64,000 bases of DNA from Marasmius tenuissimus (taxonomy: Eukaryota > Basidiomycota > Agaricomycetes > Agaricales > Marasmiaceae), in contig JAQOTA010000050.1 of assembly GCA_029532415.1 (NCBI GenBank), forward strand, positions 1,674,001 through 1,738,000. The letters run 5' to 3'. Positions 33,591 through 46,650 of this stretch are shown here, one piece after another. Within the stretch, counting starts at the first letter, position 1. Each line of letters opens with the position of its first letter. Under the pieces are notes generated by a model that ran no database searches, was not told where the DNA came from, and worked only from the letters and a program-made list of their open reading frames with translations. A program made the translations under genes and the position numbers.

Positions 33591-35060
33591 ATCGTTCACC
33601 TTCCTTAAAAGGAAGTCAGAGGGCCAATTGGTGCTGGCACTTCCTTATTTGGAAGGTCAACCTAGAGTACCACGAAAAAATCAGATTTTGAAAATAAAGA
33701 ATATCTAGAGGTACAAAGAGCTAACCTGGGGTGTTTTGTTTGCAGAATTCCGTTCAAAAACGTCGATTTGCGGTGGTTGTGGTGGAAGAAAAGCAAGAGG
33801 CGTAGAGTGGCTGTGCGCTGTGTTCATTCAGCATACAGGCGCCGGTGGGTACGGTATCTCCGCAACCACCACCACAATCTTTCGCCAAGGTATGCTTCTC
33901 TTCATAGTTTTATGTTTTTTTCTCTGGAAACTCACTATATTCATTCTAGAACTCGAAATGTGCCAAAACAACGTCAAAATCAACGCGAGCGGTATCCGCA
34001 TGTTGCCCTCAAATTTTCTCTACTTCCCACCGGTCAGATGCACGATTTGGGTCCCAACAAGCCTATTCTCATCCGACAAGTCCGCGTAACGACGCCGTCG
34101 GGTTAGCTTCCACCTGCTGGCAAGGGCTGGTGGAGGGAGCTGGCCACTTTGGGCTATCCTGAGGGTAGCGGATGTTAGCCCACCTATGTGCTGCCGGCGA
34201 AGGCTGGTACTCGGGAGAAGAGAAGGAACTTGGGGCTGACGGGTGCCGGTGAGTGTCATTGCCTATCACGAAACGTTAGTCTAACTTCCTTGAAGCTGCA
34301 CTCAGGCACCGACCCAACTTGAAGGCAAACAAGACGACGCACGGGAGAAGGGAAACTCCCAAGCCTGCTTCATCTGCCAACAACCGCCTCCTCAGAGGCT
34401 CTCGGGGTTGATGGAGAACGTATGACGGAGAAGAACTACACCAACTAGCCCACCACCCGCAAGTCGCAGATATTGGTAACCCTAAGCTGCCAGCGGCATA
34501 ACCGCAACCGCTGACAACGGTTCTGGTGCTGGAAGTTCGAGTAACGCCGCTTCTGGCAGCGGCGTAGAAACCTTCGAAAGCGCTCCCCGTTCCTCCTCCT
34601 CATAAGACCTCGTCCTCGTCGCTCAGACAGAACAGCGCTAGCCCGACACCAAGGAAACGATACACATGTTGCGCCGTTGAGACCGAGGGTGAGGTCTAAG
34701 AGTACGGATCGGTTGGATGCGGGTGCAGGGAAGAGTTCGTCGTTTGTGGATCCGTTGGTGTTGAGGAAGCAGGAGTCGGCTGCGAAGTAGGCGCTAAGCT
34801 CAACCCTAGGCGCTTGCGCCAGGATTCTTGTTTGGCTCTGGGTACAACTGGCGCTCGCGCGCGATGCACTGCCTCCTCCCTGGCTTCACTCAGTACCACC
34901 ACCATCAGCTATTCTACGACGACCAGCTACAACATTCCCGGTGAGTTTTTCACTGTTTTGCTCATCTTTACCTACTAACATATTCTACAGCTACGTCGTT
35001 ATCACATCCACTCCCGTTACAAGAGAAACTTTCGCCGAACGGTCTTCCGAAAACGTCTCG
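33591..35060. other. cargo region of copy B, left part, no intact gene
   Basis: 33591-34120 is shared with copy A and holds the JmjC upstream region plus an unrecognised open stretch (33768-34106, +). From 34120 onward the copies differ. 34120-35060 has short open stretches, some rearranged and rich in Pro and Ser, but nothing that can be named. Confidence 0.4.
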
Positions 35061-35073
35061 AATTGGAGCCTAC

Positions 35074-35640
35074 GTGACAGCGGGGAACAATCCACCTCTC
35101 AATCTCCATTTCAATGCCAGTGCTCTCGGGTTGGATTTCGGCGACGAAGGAGGAGGAGGAGGAGTGATAAAGAAAGAATGGAGCAGCTCCAGAGACGGAT
35201 TCCACGCCATCTTGACGGTGTTGAATAACCTACACAAGAAACAGGCGCCTCCTAAAGCACACAGCTCTCTGGGCGGGGCTGCGGTTGGGCCGGCGGAGCT
35301 TCCGAGGGTGAGGAGGACGGATTTCGATGGGTATTTGCGAGCTGTTGGGGACGAGTGGGAGAGGTTTCGTGGGCCTACGGCTATGACTACGACTACAGAT
35401 GACTCTGACCAACCAACGCCGTTACCGGGGAACCTGCCCCCGCTGGAGACGATCCCGTCTATCTTCTTCGACACTTCCTTCGATTTATCAGACCCAAAAA
35501 CGTTCGCATCCGTTTCAGAATCCGAAGATCCGACGTCGTTATCACATTCACTCCAGATCCACCTATCGCATGAAATCTCCCTCCGGTCGTCTAGTTTCTT
35601 CACGGCGCTGTCGAATTTACAGCTGTTCTTGGTGAACTGA
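35074..35640 (+). pseudogene. VPS54 N-terminal fragment, copy B cargo
   Basis: An open stretch of 188 codons contains GFHAILTVLNNLHKKQAPP, then AELPRVRRTDFDGYLRAVG, then IPSIFFDTSFDLSDPKTFA and HEISLRSSSFFTALSNLQ. This is the order of conserved blocks at the N-terminus of basidiomycete Vps54 (GARP complex). It ends in a stop and lacks the rest of the roughly 1000-residue protein. Copy A keeps only the middle and C-terminal portion. Confidence 0.7.
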
Positions 35641-35699
35641 GCAAATGGGTCGTCGCCCAAACGACAAACACCGAGTCCAGTTCAAGATGCGGTGATGGC

Positions 35700-36220
35700 C
35701 CTGGAACAGGAGCTGAAACCCCAGGAAGAGGCCGCCGACGATATCAGGCTGTCACTGAACTCGTTGCAGAAACCCTGGGTGGTGACGAAGAGGACGAGAA
35801 GCGCATGGATGTCGATGGCGTTGAAGACGAGCTGTTGAGCTTACTCGACGACAAACCAGCATCATCTGGTTCTGGTGCTCGTCGTAGCACTCCACAGAGC
35901 TCGAACGAGGTCAAGACCAAGCAACATTCAGCGATGAAGAGTTCAACATCACGGCCTGAATCGCCCTCAATAGCTTCACCGTCATTCCATTCGCCGAATG
36001 TCCGAGCGCTATCGACCCAGGAAAGGTTCGTCATCATTCTGCATGTACAAGTCTCCCGAGCTTACTCTAAACTGTCAATAGCCTGGCCCCAAACCTTCCA
36101 AAAACTCCTCACGACGCTTACGACCGTCATCAACGACCTACGAAAGCTGCTCTTGGACGTTCGTTTGGAATGTGACCCAGACGTGTACTACAACTCTGTC
36201 CGACCGTGGTTCAGAGGGCA
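35700..36220 (+). other. unidentified coding relic, copy B cargo
   Basis: The plus strand encodes RMDVDGVEDELLSLLDDKP followed by a Ser/Pro-rich stretch (SSTSRPESPSIASPSFHSP). It looks like part of a real nuclear-type protein, but the family is not recognised. It has no start and is broken downstream. Confidence 0.3.
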
Positions 36221-36232
36221 AGATTCCGACAC

Positions 36233-37290
36233 TCACAAACGGAAATGGGTTTTCGAAGGGTTACCCGATCTAGAACGGGAAGGCATCTCTGAACCGCTCT
36301 CCCCACTTGCAAGCGTAAACGTCGAAGCAGTCCCCCCACTCCCCCCATGCTTCGCACTCCCAGTCGATCCATCCGGAAACACCACGTTCGCCTGTACACC
36401 GTCCACTCGATCACCTGTGTTAACCGTCAACGACGCCATCCTCGGTACCGGTTTGCCAGCCAAAAACCCAGCAACATCATTAAACGCATCCCCACGCGGC
36501 CCCCCAACCAAATCAACCAACCTCACCGTCTGCGAAAGCGTCCACTCAACCGGATAATGATCACTCAACAGCGCCCCGTCCCATTCACGAAATCCTCATT
36601 CGCAGTTCGATACGACGCAGCCTCCAAACCCAACACCTCGCTCCCCCGAACGAGGATCTTATCAACCACTTCACACGCGTTCATTGTCGATTGAGACGTC
36701 CCAGCCGGGAACGGGAACGGACACGTCAGAGCGGGTGTTCCTTTAACGGGGAAATCTCCACTGCGGATGTTTTTAACCCACGAATCCGTGAAACCGCCCG
36801 AGTCGATCAAAGCGTGTAACGAATCCGAATCGACGTCGCTCGTGTATCGAGAGTTGGTGTCCCCCATCACGATGACGGGTAACCCCATCGAATGAGTTTG
36901 GATGTAATCCGTCACTTGTGCGAGATTCGACGCTCGAGCTGAACGATCTCCGTCGTCGGATCCGGCGTCGGTGTGGAGGTTGTACACGTCGATCCACGCG
37001 AACGGGGCTACATGGACACGTGTGAAGGTGAACCCTTTTGGGGTGAGACAGTCGCCTTCGTTGAGGTTGCATTTGTCCCATTTGTTGTGTTCGAGGTCGA
37101 TGAAGGTGAAATCGGAGAGGGTATTGAGGCCGTCGCCGAAGGGGACGCCACCGGAGGTTCGTTGATGATGTTGAACGGTTTGAGGCGGGGGGAGATGAGG
37201 GGGGTGTTGACTACTGGGTCGCCGGAGGAGAGGAGTTCTTTCGTGGAAGGGATGAGACGGTTGTGGATGACTGAGATACAAACAAAAACT
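36233..37290 (-). pseudogene. endonuclease/exonuclease/phosphatase gene, large fragment, copy B cargo
   Basis: On the minus strand the frame contains NEGDCLTPKGFTFTRVHVAP, DVYNLHTDAGSDDGDRSAR, LPVIVMGDTNSRYT, and SDHYPVEWTL near the end. The GDTNxR and SDHxPV motifs are the catalytic Asp/Asn and His boxes of this fold. A C-terminal part with GSGGTASTFTLASGE resembles a jacalin-like lectin fold. The 5' end is missing, and a segment of about 70 bp present in copy A (before TSGGVPFG) has been lost. It is convergent with the VPS54 fragment, which may reflect neighbouring host genes captured together. Confidence 0.65.
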
Positions 37291-37319
37291 TACCGACGTT
37301 GTACTCCCCAGTCGTTTCT

Positions 37320-38772
37320 ATCCATCATCATCACCAGCCACCGTCTGTACAACCGCATCCGCCGTTGATGAGGAGACCCTCGAGGAGAAGCCTAATGCAC
37401 CCAACTCGGGAAACTGTCGATTCGAACAAAGCTAGATGACGAAGAACAATCCTGGCGGACAATGATCCAGGTCTACGGAGTCTCTTTCGTTCAGTTACAT
37501 TAACGAGATGACGGGGATTTTGAGGAGGTAACCGAGTCTGTTTTTGTGTTATGGATGAAAGGGTGCTAACATATATTTTTTTGATCTTGTAGGTCATCCG
37601 AGCCATTCGCGAACGGTCTCTCGCATTGAATAACACGAACGTTGCAGCTCTGTTCCGTACCTGTGGACCCATTGGCGGTGCATGCGCGGGTTGTGGGCGC
37701 TTCATACCGCTAGCGGCTGGTCCTGCTTGCCTTTGGCAGTGGCACCTACCCGTTACGGTCGTGTTCATAAACCAAACATGCCCAGCCAACTTCTGCAGCC
37801 GATTCAGTCGGAATCAGTCGCAACGGTCTGTGACAATGGTGCCAGTGTGAGCTGGACAACAAACGGCGACGGGCCGTTTTGAGGGTCGCAGGAGGAATAA
37901 TCGAGAGATTGGACTTTGTTTCTCGCGTTGGGGTGATGTTATGGGCGTTGGGGCCAAAGGTCTACCCGTCTACCGTCTGCGGTGGGCTGTTTTCATTGAG
38001 CGTGGTGTGCGAGAGCTGGCAGAGACCCCGACCCTGGTGGATGAAGCCAGTCTCTCACACCCCAATTTAGTGTAATCCGTGAACTATAATATCTTTGAAT
38101 ATAGCTTCTATTGACTTTTGATACAGTATTTCGGCGTGTTAGCTTCGACCCAGTACCCCAGCGCGGCTTATTAAGCGCACGTTCACCAGGCCAAATTGGC
38201 GCCGGCCTCTGCACCCTCCCTCTTTCTCTTACCACTACTCCCCTTTGCTGCTATCTCTCATACTCTTGGATTCACTGCCTCGCAAAAGAAGTTTCCCAGC
38301 TTGATTTTGCTGGACTTGGCCCGTAAATCAGTAAGTGTTCCATTTGTCGCTTTTTTCTCTGCTTTTTTTGTTGGTTCAACTTTTTTCAACCGTTCGATTG
38401 ACCCATTTTACGCGTTTTTCTCGCTGTTTTTGACAAGTTCATGCCTACCTCATGTTTTCTGAAGCAGGGTTAGCGATTCGATCACCGTTGGATTGCACTG
38501 CTGCAGTGGTTGGGTAGGCCTTGAACGATTTTTCCCCTTTTCAACCCCCCAAAGTGCGCCGATTGCCTCACGGACTACAGCAGAGTGAACGATTCGAACA
38601 CCCTTGGATCGAGCTGCTGTATTCTCGAGTGCATTGGTGCTCGCCGGATGTTTTTTTTTTGATTTTTTTTGCTACATTTCCGTGCCTATTTTCGCGGTTT
38701 TTTTTCGCGTTTTCCCCCCTCAATCCTACTTGTGTTTGCTCAGGAGCTAACTAGCTCTTCCAACAGATCAAG
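37320..38772 (+). other. TET upstream region, copy B
   Basis: Matches 7940-9390 of copy A. It contains the probable TET promoter and a possible 5'-UTR intron, with donor GTAAGTG near 38330 and acceptor CAACAG at 38761-38766. The start ATG lies 7 bp after that acceptor. Confidence 0.45.
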
Positions 38773-40500
38773 ATGGCACTCTTCCACTCGGTGAGCTCGC
38801 TATCTCAACGTTTATTCTTTCCAGCCTCACGGTATTGTTTTTTTAGCTCCGCTCGGGACGCGTCTACGGCATCATCAACCTTCAGAAGCTCAAGCTACCC
38901 GACCCTTTTGTTCGTCTGTTCAGAGAAGCCGAAGAGAGGGAGCCGGAGATGTCGGTTGAGGAGGATTTGGGCCCCAAGGCACCGTCGAGTGTGTTGGAAG
39001 GAAGGGGTCAGCAGGGAAAGCGGAGGAGAGGAGGAGAGACGAAGGAGAAAGGTGTGTCGAAGAAGACGAAGACCGATTCATTAGCCGACGCCACCCATGA
39101 CCCTGGACAAAGCAAGAACAACTCGAAGCGTCGCGAAAAACGAAGGGCCCAGCCAAAGGAGAAGCGCCCACTCTCCGAGCGCATCAAGCTGAAGCTCCAG
39201 AAATTTGCGAAATTGCTCAGCGTTCCTTTCGATGCAGCAGACTTTGCAGCTGCCAAGGGTGGTTACACGGGCTGTCCGAAGAAGAAGGCGGGGAAGGAGA
39301 AGAAGGCAGCAGGGAAGGGAGCACTGAAGGAGGATGTGACGAAGAAGAATCCGCCAAAAAAGAAGAATCCATCCAAGACCACCTCGCCGGAGAGCGCCGC
39401 AGAGAACCCCACCATTGAGGAGATGAAGAAGAACGGATATCGCCACATCAAGTGGGATGGCGTGTGCGATTTTTTTTATCTCACGATTCCAACCTCTTAC
39501 TGAATACATCTCACAGCACCCCCTTGCTCATTGTTGATAGCGCTGGCAGAATCATTGCGGTGCTCTGTGGCCGACCAGACGACCCTACCTACGTCAAATC
39601 CTGTCTTGATGCTTTCGATGCCATCCTTGAAGAGGGTGATATTGTAGGAATCGGGAATGACTCACCCAATGGTCCCCATCGTCGCGGCAACTTTTCTGCA
39701 TTCAACGTCGGGATAGCCATGGGAATGGGTAACGCCACGCCTGTTCAACTCAAGAATGGAAAGATGGCCCCCGCGTTGGCTCGCCTCCTTGCCCATGAAG
39801 GGATCCAGCGTGTTGCTGGGTTCCAGAACGGTATTATGTCTTGTTTCACTGTCATATTCATGTACTGATCAATTTTTCTAGAGTCCTATGCGCTTTGGAG
39901 ACCCCGTGCATATGAGAGGCACGAATCGACCTTGAAGAAAGTTCTGAACAAACTGCCGAACCTCAAGGCAAACTTTAAGCATGGCGTCTTCAGTGCAGCG
40001 ACATTCAATTTTGGTCGCAGCGTGACCACGACCCCTCACCGCGACTTCTTCAACTGGCCCCCTGGTTTGTGCTTTGTTACAGCTCTTGGGCGCTTTGACC
40101 ATCGGAAAGGAGGCCAAATCGTGCTGGATGAGCTGAAACTCATCATTGACTTTCCTCCGGCCTCCACGATTGGACTTCCTTCGGCTGTTGTTACTCACTA
40201 CAACATCCCGGTAGCTAAAGGTGAGTTTGTGTTATTCTTCCAAGTTTGATTCTGATGCTGACTTGCACTACAGGTGATCAGAGGAATTCGTTCACTCAAT
40301 ATTCTGCTGGTCCAATCTTTCGTTGGGTCGATAACGACTTCATGACCGAGGCTCAGCTGAAGGAATTCAACCGAGCCGAGTACGAGAAGATGATGAAGGG
40401 AAAGGCTAACGCGTATCAGGAAAATCTCAAAATCTTTTCTACTATTTACGAATTGAAGGACTTTATTCATGTAGCTACACTCGACGAATCCCCCAACTGA
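38773..40500 (+). CDS. TET/JBP-family 2-oxoglutarate/iron dioxygenase, copy B
   Basis: Five exons splice in frame: 38773-38790, 38847-39463, 39517-39830, 39882-40220, 40274-40500, giving 504 residues. The N-terminal 200 residues are Lys/Arg-rich, with nuclear-localisation-like clusters. The C-terminal half matches the fungal JBP1/TET oxygenase domain. H369 and D371 lie in TTPHRDFFN, H422 in AVVTHYNIPV, and R433 in DQRNSFTQYSAGP, as expected for iron and 2-oxoglutarate binding. Members of this family oxidise 5-methylcytosine or thymine in DNA, and fungal expansions of the family are known to be linked to transposons. Here it could remove methylation from the element or from host DNA. The copy A counterpart is frameshifted, so this may be the only working copy in the window. 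Confidence 0.85.
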
Positions 40501-40601
40501 TGTATCTTTTTTTCTTGTAACTGTAGCTACAGCCACTGAAATGTATCGCTCTTGAACTTCTTTTGTACTACTGCAAGGAAAGTAAGGAAACAAACTCGAT
40601 A

Positions 40602-41867
40602 TTACTGAGAACCCCAATTCTCACTACTTCCCCAGCCTGGCAAATCTGTAAACTCATACACCTTTGGAAGTGGTGCAGCCTGCGACTGACCGATCTCAAA
40701 TCCAAGCCTCTCCCTCGCAAATCGTTCCAGTGCATGAGTGTCAATCTGGAATTCGTCCCGCAGGTCTAAGGATACCTTGAATTGCTTGGCCGCTAACCAC
40801 CTGGGCACTACAGCTGCCAGAGCATCCCATTGGGCCGTCATGTTTTGGAAGATATCGTCCGTATCGTATTGTTCCCAGCTGACTTGTATTGAGAGGGTTT
40901 CGAGTTTCGGAAATGGAACTAGAGGTGCGGGGGCATCCAAATAGGCGGCAAACCAGGCCAGGTCAATGCCAAAGTGCACAACGGAGTCTATACTGGTGAC
41001 TGGAGTCGGAATGGGTAAAGTCACTGTTGGGATTGGTCAATTTCTATCAGTTATGACAAGTAGAGATGACATACCGTTACTAGGACCTCTGGAATCCAAT
41101 AGGTTGAGTTCTAACAACTCATGATCCGAGTAATTGCCGACAATACGCGCCACAGCCAAGTTGCCCAATTCCCCAATAATGGACAAATGGGTGAGTGGTC
41201 CTGTCTGGAGGCGTCGCTCAGCTACGCTATAGAAGTTGAAGGAGGGCTGCCTCTCAGGGTTCATGTCGATAAGGGATAGGCTCGAAACAGAGGGCAAGCG
41301 GATAGTTGTCCCCCAGTCAAAGGAACGAAATGCTGGGGCATGAAGGACGAGGGTTGTGATAGAGTAGAACGAGTTCAATTCCCCTAGAATACGGCAGATG
41401 AATTGGCATCCAAGAGACTGGAGTTTGATGGCCCGGAGGGATGAGCGGAATTTCCAGAGCAAAGCGGAAGCTTCTGGATATAGAATGTCCCAGTCGATGT
41501 TCTTCTTTGTAGAGAACAAGTGGAGCTCCCTGATGTGGTCCATCTTTCCTTCTGCACAATACAGAAGTATCTGTTGCGCTTTGTCGTGTGAAAAGGCTAA
41601 GTCCCTTTTGACCCTTCTGAATAGGGATGTAGGTGCGGCTTTGTTACGCAGCCTCATCATAGACAAGATGTGAGAGTCGTATCCGTGCGAAATATTGATG
41701 GTGTCAGAGAATAGGCGTTGAGCCAGGGATGATACTTCAGTGCAGACGAGAGTCATCGTCTGAAGGTCCTTTCGAGGGAGGGACTCGAGGATCTGGAGGG
41801 TGGTCTCTGGAGGGACTTTGAAGAAAGCTGCAAGAAGGTTGGCTTGGTATCGAGCGAGGTTGGGCAT
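40602..41867 (-). CDS. F-box protein, copy B
   Basis: Mirror of 4842-6107, with the ATG at 41867. One extra A just before the start shows that the upstream in-frame ATG of copy A is not conserved. Both exons are open. The F-box and the C-terminal leucine-rich part are essentially identical to copy A. It ends about 100 bp from the convergent TET gene. Confidence 0.78.
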
Positions 41868-41954
41868 TTTTTTTCCTGTCCCATATTTCCATCCATTCCA
41901 CATAGTTATAACAGGAAGAGAAAAAATGAATAGAGTTAAATTAAAAGAAGCCCT

Positions 41955-44900
41955 TTATCCGAGAACCAAAGTCCGTGCCATCTCGCGCCCGCTTCCTTTC
42001 CGAAGAGCGCTTCCCTTGTCAGACTGCTTGACAACTTCATCCCGATACCGTACATACAATTCCTTTTGCTTCTCAACCTGCTCCAGTGCTGATTGTATCT
42101 CCTCCTGTGTCGAATTGAGCTGTTGCAGCTCTTGAACGTGTGCCCACAGCTTGCTACCCTTTTCCCTTGCCTTGTTGAATCGCTCCTGCGCCTTGTTGAG
42201 TTTCTGGTTGTGCTGCCGAATCAAATCATCTTCTTTCTCAAGTCGTTTATGGTCTCCGGCAACTAAAAACGCATGTTGAAGTCCATGTGAGAGGCAAAGG
42301 AAAGGCATAATACTCACATTTTCGTTTGATTCCGCGGGACGCATTATCCACTGGAAGTCCTGAAGCGTATGAGCGCCTTATACCTGCATCCTGAGTCAGC
42401 TTCAAGAAAAGTCAGCAGGCATTTCGCAAATTTATAAGAAACACATACCTTGATTGAAGCAAGTCGAGAAGCATCATAACGCCTGGCCTTTTCCATGCCC
42501 CCAACCAACGAACACCCTTTCCCTTCAAGGTTGATATTAGAGTGCGCACCCTCAACAATATTGTCATTTCTATCTCCAGCAATCCATACCGCCTTGGGAA
42601 CCTTACTTCGCTCCCAGCAAATCCCTTCGAGTGCAAATTTACTGTTCACCTTATTTTCATACCAATCTGAGCAAGCGTTAGAATTGAACAAAGCCAACAA
42701 GGAGGGACATACCAATTCCCTTCTTCCCGCCTTCCTCTTTTATAATCCTAACCGCTCCTTCCCAATCATCATGTGCCATGCACACCAAGCTTCTCATGGC
42801 CTCTTTGACAGTACGAGGGACCCCGCACTCTTGGATGTTCCGGTGGACATGAACAGAGCAAAGACGGAAGACCCGGTGGAGATGTTCAGACCAGGAGAGC
42901 TCCGCAACTGACCTGTGTGGCTGAAATAAATCACGTCGGTTGGGAAGCCGTTGGGCTATACGTTGCATATGAAGTCCCAGGCCTATGGTTTCTGGTCAGT
43001 ATAGTGTACTTTAGCGTCTGCAATAACAGCACCTTTTGCTTGACCTCCGTGTTGATCCGCAATCCACAGCAACATTAGCCCGTTCTGATCTTCATCGTCA
43101 TTAGAGTTTGCGTACAAGTGCCGCCAGCGTATGGGTAGACCTGTATCCTCTACAACAAGCTCCTCAATAGCATCAAAAAGACGAAGATGCAGCGCAGCTG
43201 ATTCTCCAGTGACATATGCCCTACAATAGACAACCGCTGAAAAACACAGTGAGCAAGAAGATTACCAGGTCAATAAAAACAAATTGTACTGGAATTCAAT
43301 TCCCGGTCGCGTCCAGCAATGATAAACTCCTTCCAGCCCTGAACTCGTTTGAAGGAGATGTCGCTCTGGAGAAACTGGGCTTGCTGGAGTAGCGCACTAG
43401 CCCCAGGAGCCATACAGATAATAATCCGATGTCCCTCAGGCGGTGCAGGCTCATCATCTCCATCATCGTCTATGACTCCAGGCTCATCCGTGAATTCAAT
43501 GAACCGGCGGATGTAGTGAGCTTCTACCGGATATCTTTCAGTCTGAAGATGATACAGATGAAGGGCACCTATCACAACACGCGTTAACCCTAGATATCAA
43601 AAGGTATAAATCAACAACGCACCTTTCCATCCAGTCCCATGAGGGAAGTATAGCCCCCTTGCAGTCTTGATGTAGTATGCTAGGTGCTCATGGTTGGCTA
43701 GGGAAGAGTGAACATCATAGAGCGAAGCAAGAGGATTTTGAGGAAACAGCTGCTTGAGGTAAGAATGAACGACACCATGGCGAAGGAGTCCTCGGACAGT
43801 AAGGTCCGCCAAGTCTTCCCCAATGTCACTGAAGACTTTGAAGAGTTGGTTACGAAGTCCCGGAGGTGTTTTTGTTGGCAAGGGGATAGGGTGACGGTGG
43901 ACGCCAGAGCATATCACGAGAACATATGGGCATTGTACGCGGTAATCTTCCAAAGGTTCATATACCCGAAACTTGACAGAGCACGGTAATCGTTCAAGAA
44001 GGGGCTGATAGAGTCGGTCATTCTTGTCCCTGTGAGAATATGCTAATTGAAAGATTAGTATATATTCCAGGGTCGGCCGTTCCTAATACTCACGACAGTT
44101 GAAACGCTGAGCTGAATGATTCGATACAACTGTACACTCTGCATCGGGTCCAACATTGTACTGTAAGAACGCATCCTCCTCAAGCTCCTTTGCTGCTTGA
44201 GTATCGCCAGCAAGTACAGCTTTGATGTATTCCCTGTTGTAGGAGTCGTCCAGCCGCATGTGAAAGTGAGAACGGGCGGTTTGAGAGTCGTAGTGTTCGC
44301 ATCTAAACAAATGAATTCAGCCATAACTCGAGTACAGAACAAGGATGAAACAGACGCTATCATTCCGCCATCATGAAGTAGACTCAATCTACCCTGACAG
44401 CGTGGTTCCTTCTCCACATAACCCCTTCTCAGAGACTGATGATGGTCCCGAATAAACTGGGACTCCTCATCGCTATCTTCAGAATCCAGCACAGCCGTTT
44501 CACCTGTAAGCCGACAGCCAACACGGAGCAGAGAGGTGATAAAGGCCTGAGTCTTGAGGAAGACCTGACGAGAAGGGGAGTCATTTTGAAGCCGGAAATC
44601 ACGGTCTTGAGCCAGCCTTTCCCTGACTAGATCCAAGGATGCACAGGTGTGAGGGGCCTTCATCTTGTCCACATCGGCATGAGGGCAAACCTTCGCTCCT
44701 TGACCTGGACAATCCGAAGGTTAGACTAAACGGATCATACAAAGCAAAAGTCGCCGCACAGGTTCTTGACCGGACCATACAAGGGACAGTACCATTCCCA
44801 AGAAGATCATGAGTGAGTAGCTTCCCGTGTCGATCAGCAGTTTTTTGACCGCCTGGATTCCCTAGAGAGTACGCAAAGTCTGAGGTGGGAGAACGCCAGT

Positions 44901-45333
44901 TGCCAGGGTCTTGGAGGAATAGGTATCCAATTCCGCGCTTCGATGTCTCGGGATACTCGATGTAAGCATTTGAATCTTCATAGACATACAGTCTATCGAG
45001 AGTCGTATTTCGCGACGCCTTTACATTGGTTTTGGTGAGTGTCGGAGGATCCACTTCACCAGTATAGATGGAGAAAGTTTGTGAGGGAGAGCGTGAATAC
45101 CTCGGGCTCGAACTTGTAGACGAGGTTGGGCTAGAACTTGAGGAACTGGCAGCACTAGGTGACCGCGGGGGTGTGGAACAGGGGGTGAGCGAAGGGTTCA
45201 GACGCAGAGGGCTCTGAATAGGAAGCTGATTTGAATAGCGCGGCTGTGATGTACTTGGAGTTGAGAACTGAGAGTTTGCAGGGGAGTATGGGTTGAGAAT
45301 TGCAGTTATGGACATGATTTGAGGTCGAGACAT
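41955..45333 (-). CDS. MULE-like DDE transposase, copy B
   Basis: Mirror of 1373-4755, from the ATG at 45333 to the stop at 41955. All ten coding segments have counterparts with only scattered changes, and the DISF, ADQHGGQAKG, LCSVHVHRN and IVEGAHSN motifs are intact. A nested DIRS element (45621-51322) now separates its promoter-proximal region from the TIR, which could affect expression or mobility of this copy. Confidence 0.78.
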
Positions 45334-45620
45334 GGTGCAAATGAGGAGAGCTACAGTCGTATTACTTGTCGGAATTTGTGGAATGGGCTGAGCGAGATCT
45401 TCAATACCGTCCGAATTTGGTAGATAGTCTTCCCAAAAGAGTTTAGAGCAATCTTGATTGTGAAGACTGTGAGTGGATGTGAAGAGTCGGTCAAGAGGTT
45501 TGCTATCGGCGCTGATCAGTGCGCTTCCATCGGTGCTGGCTCAATCGCCCATTTGGCAATGCTAAGTCTCATCATGTGCAGTTAGGAGCTAACCCCTTAG
45601 CAGGTTTTCAATCTTATCTA

Positions 45621-45734
45621 GACCTCAGCTAAAACCCTCGACGTGGGAGCAGGTTGAAGTGATAGCCAAACAAACGACAACGAGGGTCTCCCGTTGCCTA
45701 CGATCCATTGGTGAAAGCCTCGAAAGGTACAGCC
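45621..45734. repeat. DIRS split repeat B2
   Basis: 114 bp, nearly identical to 46470-46583. It begins GACCTCAGCTAAAACCCTCG, directly after the broken target site. Confidence 0.85.
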
Positions 45735-45917
45735 AAACGATACAAGTACACAAACAAATCAGTCACTGGTAGATCATAAAATAGAGCGTAGCATATGAGG
45801 AAGGGAGATTCCGTGGCAAAACCGATAGTATCGTCAATATAAGCCCCGACATAAGTAAAGTAGCACTCGAAAATGAAAAGAATCGCCATTGGCGTAGATG
45901 TAGGGTGAGGAGGGTGG

Positions 45918-46471
45918 GCGGCACGAAGACGACAGGAAGGAGGCTTCGCTGCGGAGCTAGTGAGTGGAATTCAAGACAGAGAGAAAGGGGGGAATAGTCA
46001 CACCTCGAGGAGACTGAGGTGAAAAGTTAGAACTGATGGAGTTGGGTGACCAACGAGATTAGACAAACTAGTTGGGTGAAAGTCAGAAAGAATACAGAGG
46101 ATAGAAAACAGCTAGGATAGGCGAACCTTTGGGGTTCTGATAGTGACCAAGGCAAGGAGAGGAACCTGGACGCCTCCACCGCCAGCTTCAGCTATAAGAC
46201 AAGAGCACTGGCGGTGGGAAGCTCCCCCCGAGACATGGGTCTTGTGAGAGAGGACAACGGAGCTGAGACAGTTGGTCAGCCGCGAGTCATAGTGGGATAG
46301 CGAGGCAGTGAACTCACGAGAGCCATAGTAGAGGTAGAACGAGACAGGGAGAGAAGGAAACGGAGGCTGAGTGGTGAACACGGATGGAAGCGGGAAAGTG
46401 AGAGGGAGCGCCGAGTAAGCGCCGAGGCCTTAGCGACAGCTCCTTACCCTTGGAACCCGCCTTCGCTTCGA
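45918..46471. repeat. DIRS split repeat A2
   Basis: Repeats 50828-51322. This copy is about 59 bp longer because of an extra stretch near 46068-46130. It ends GCTTCGA and joins repeat B1 directly, overlapping by the GA dinucleotide. Confidence 0.85.
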
Positions 46472-46583
46472 CCTCAGCTAAAACCCTCGACGTGGGAGCA
46501 GGTTGAAGTGATAGCCAAACAAACGACAACGAGGGTCTCCCGTTGCCTACGATCCATTGGTGAAAGCCTCGAAAGGTACAGCC
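46470..46583. repeat. DIRS split repeat B1
   Basis: Direct repeat of 45621-45734, immediately following A2 on the plus strand. Confidence 0.85.
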
Positions 46584-46650
46584 TAGAGAGAGAGTGTGTG
46601 GATGATGATGATGGGGTGGCTGGTGGTGAGAGAAAGATGAGGTTTCGAGG

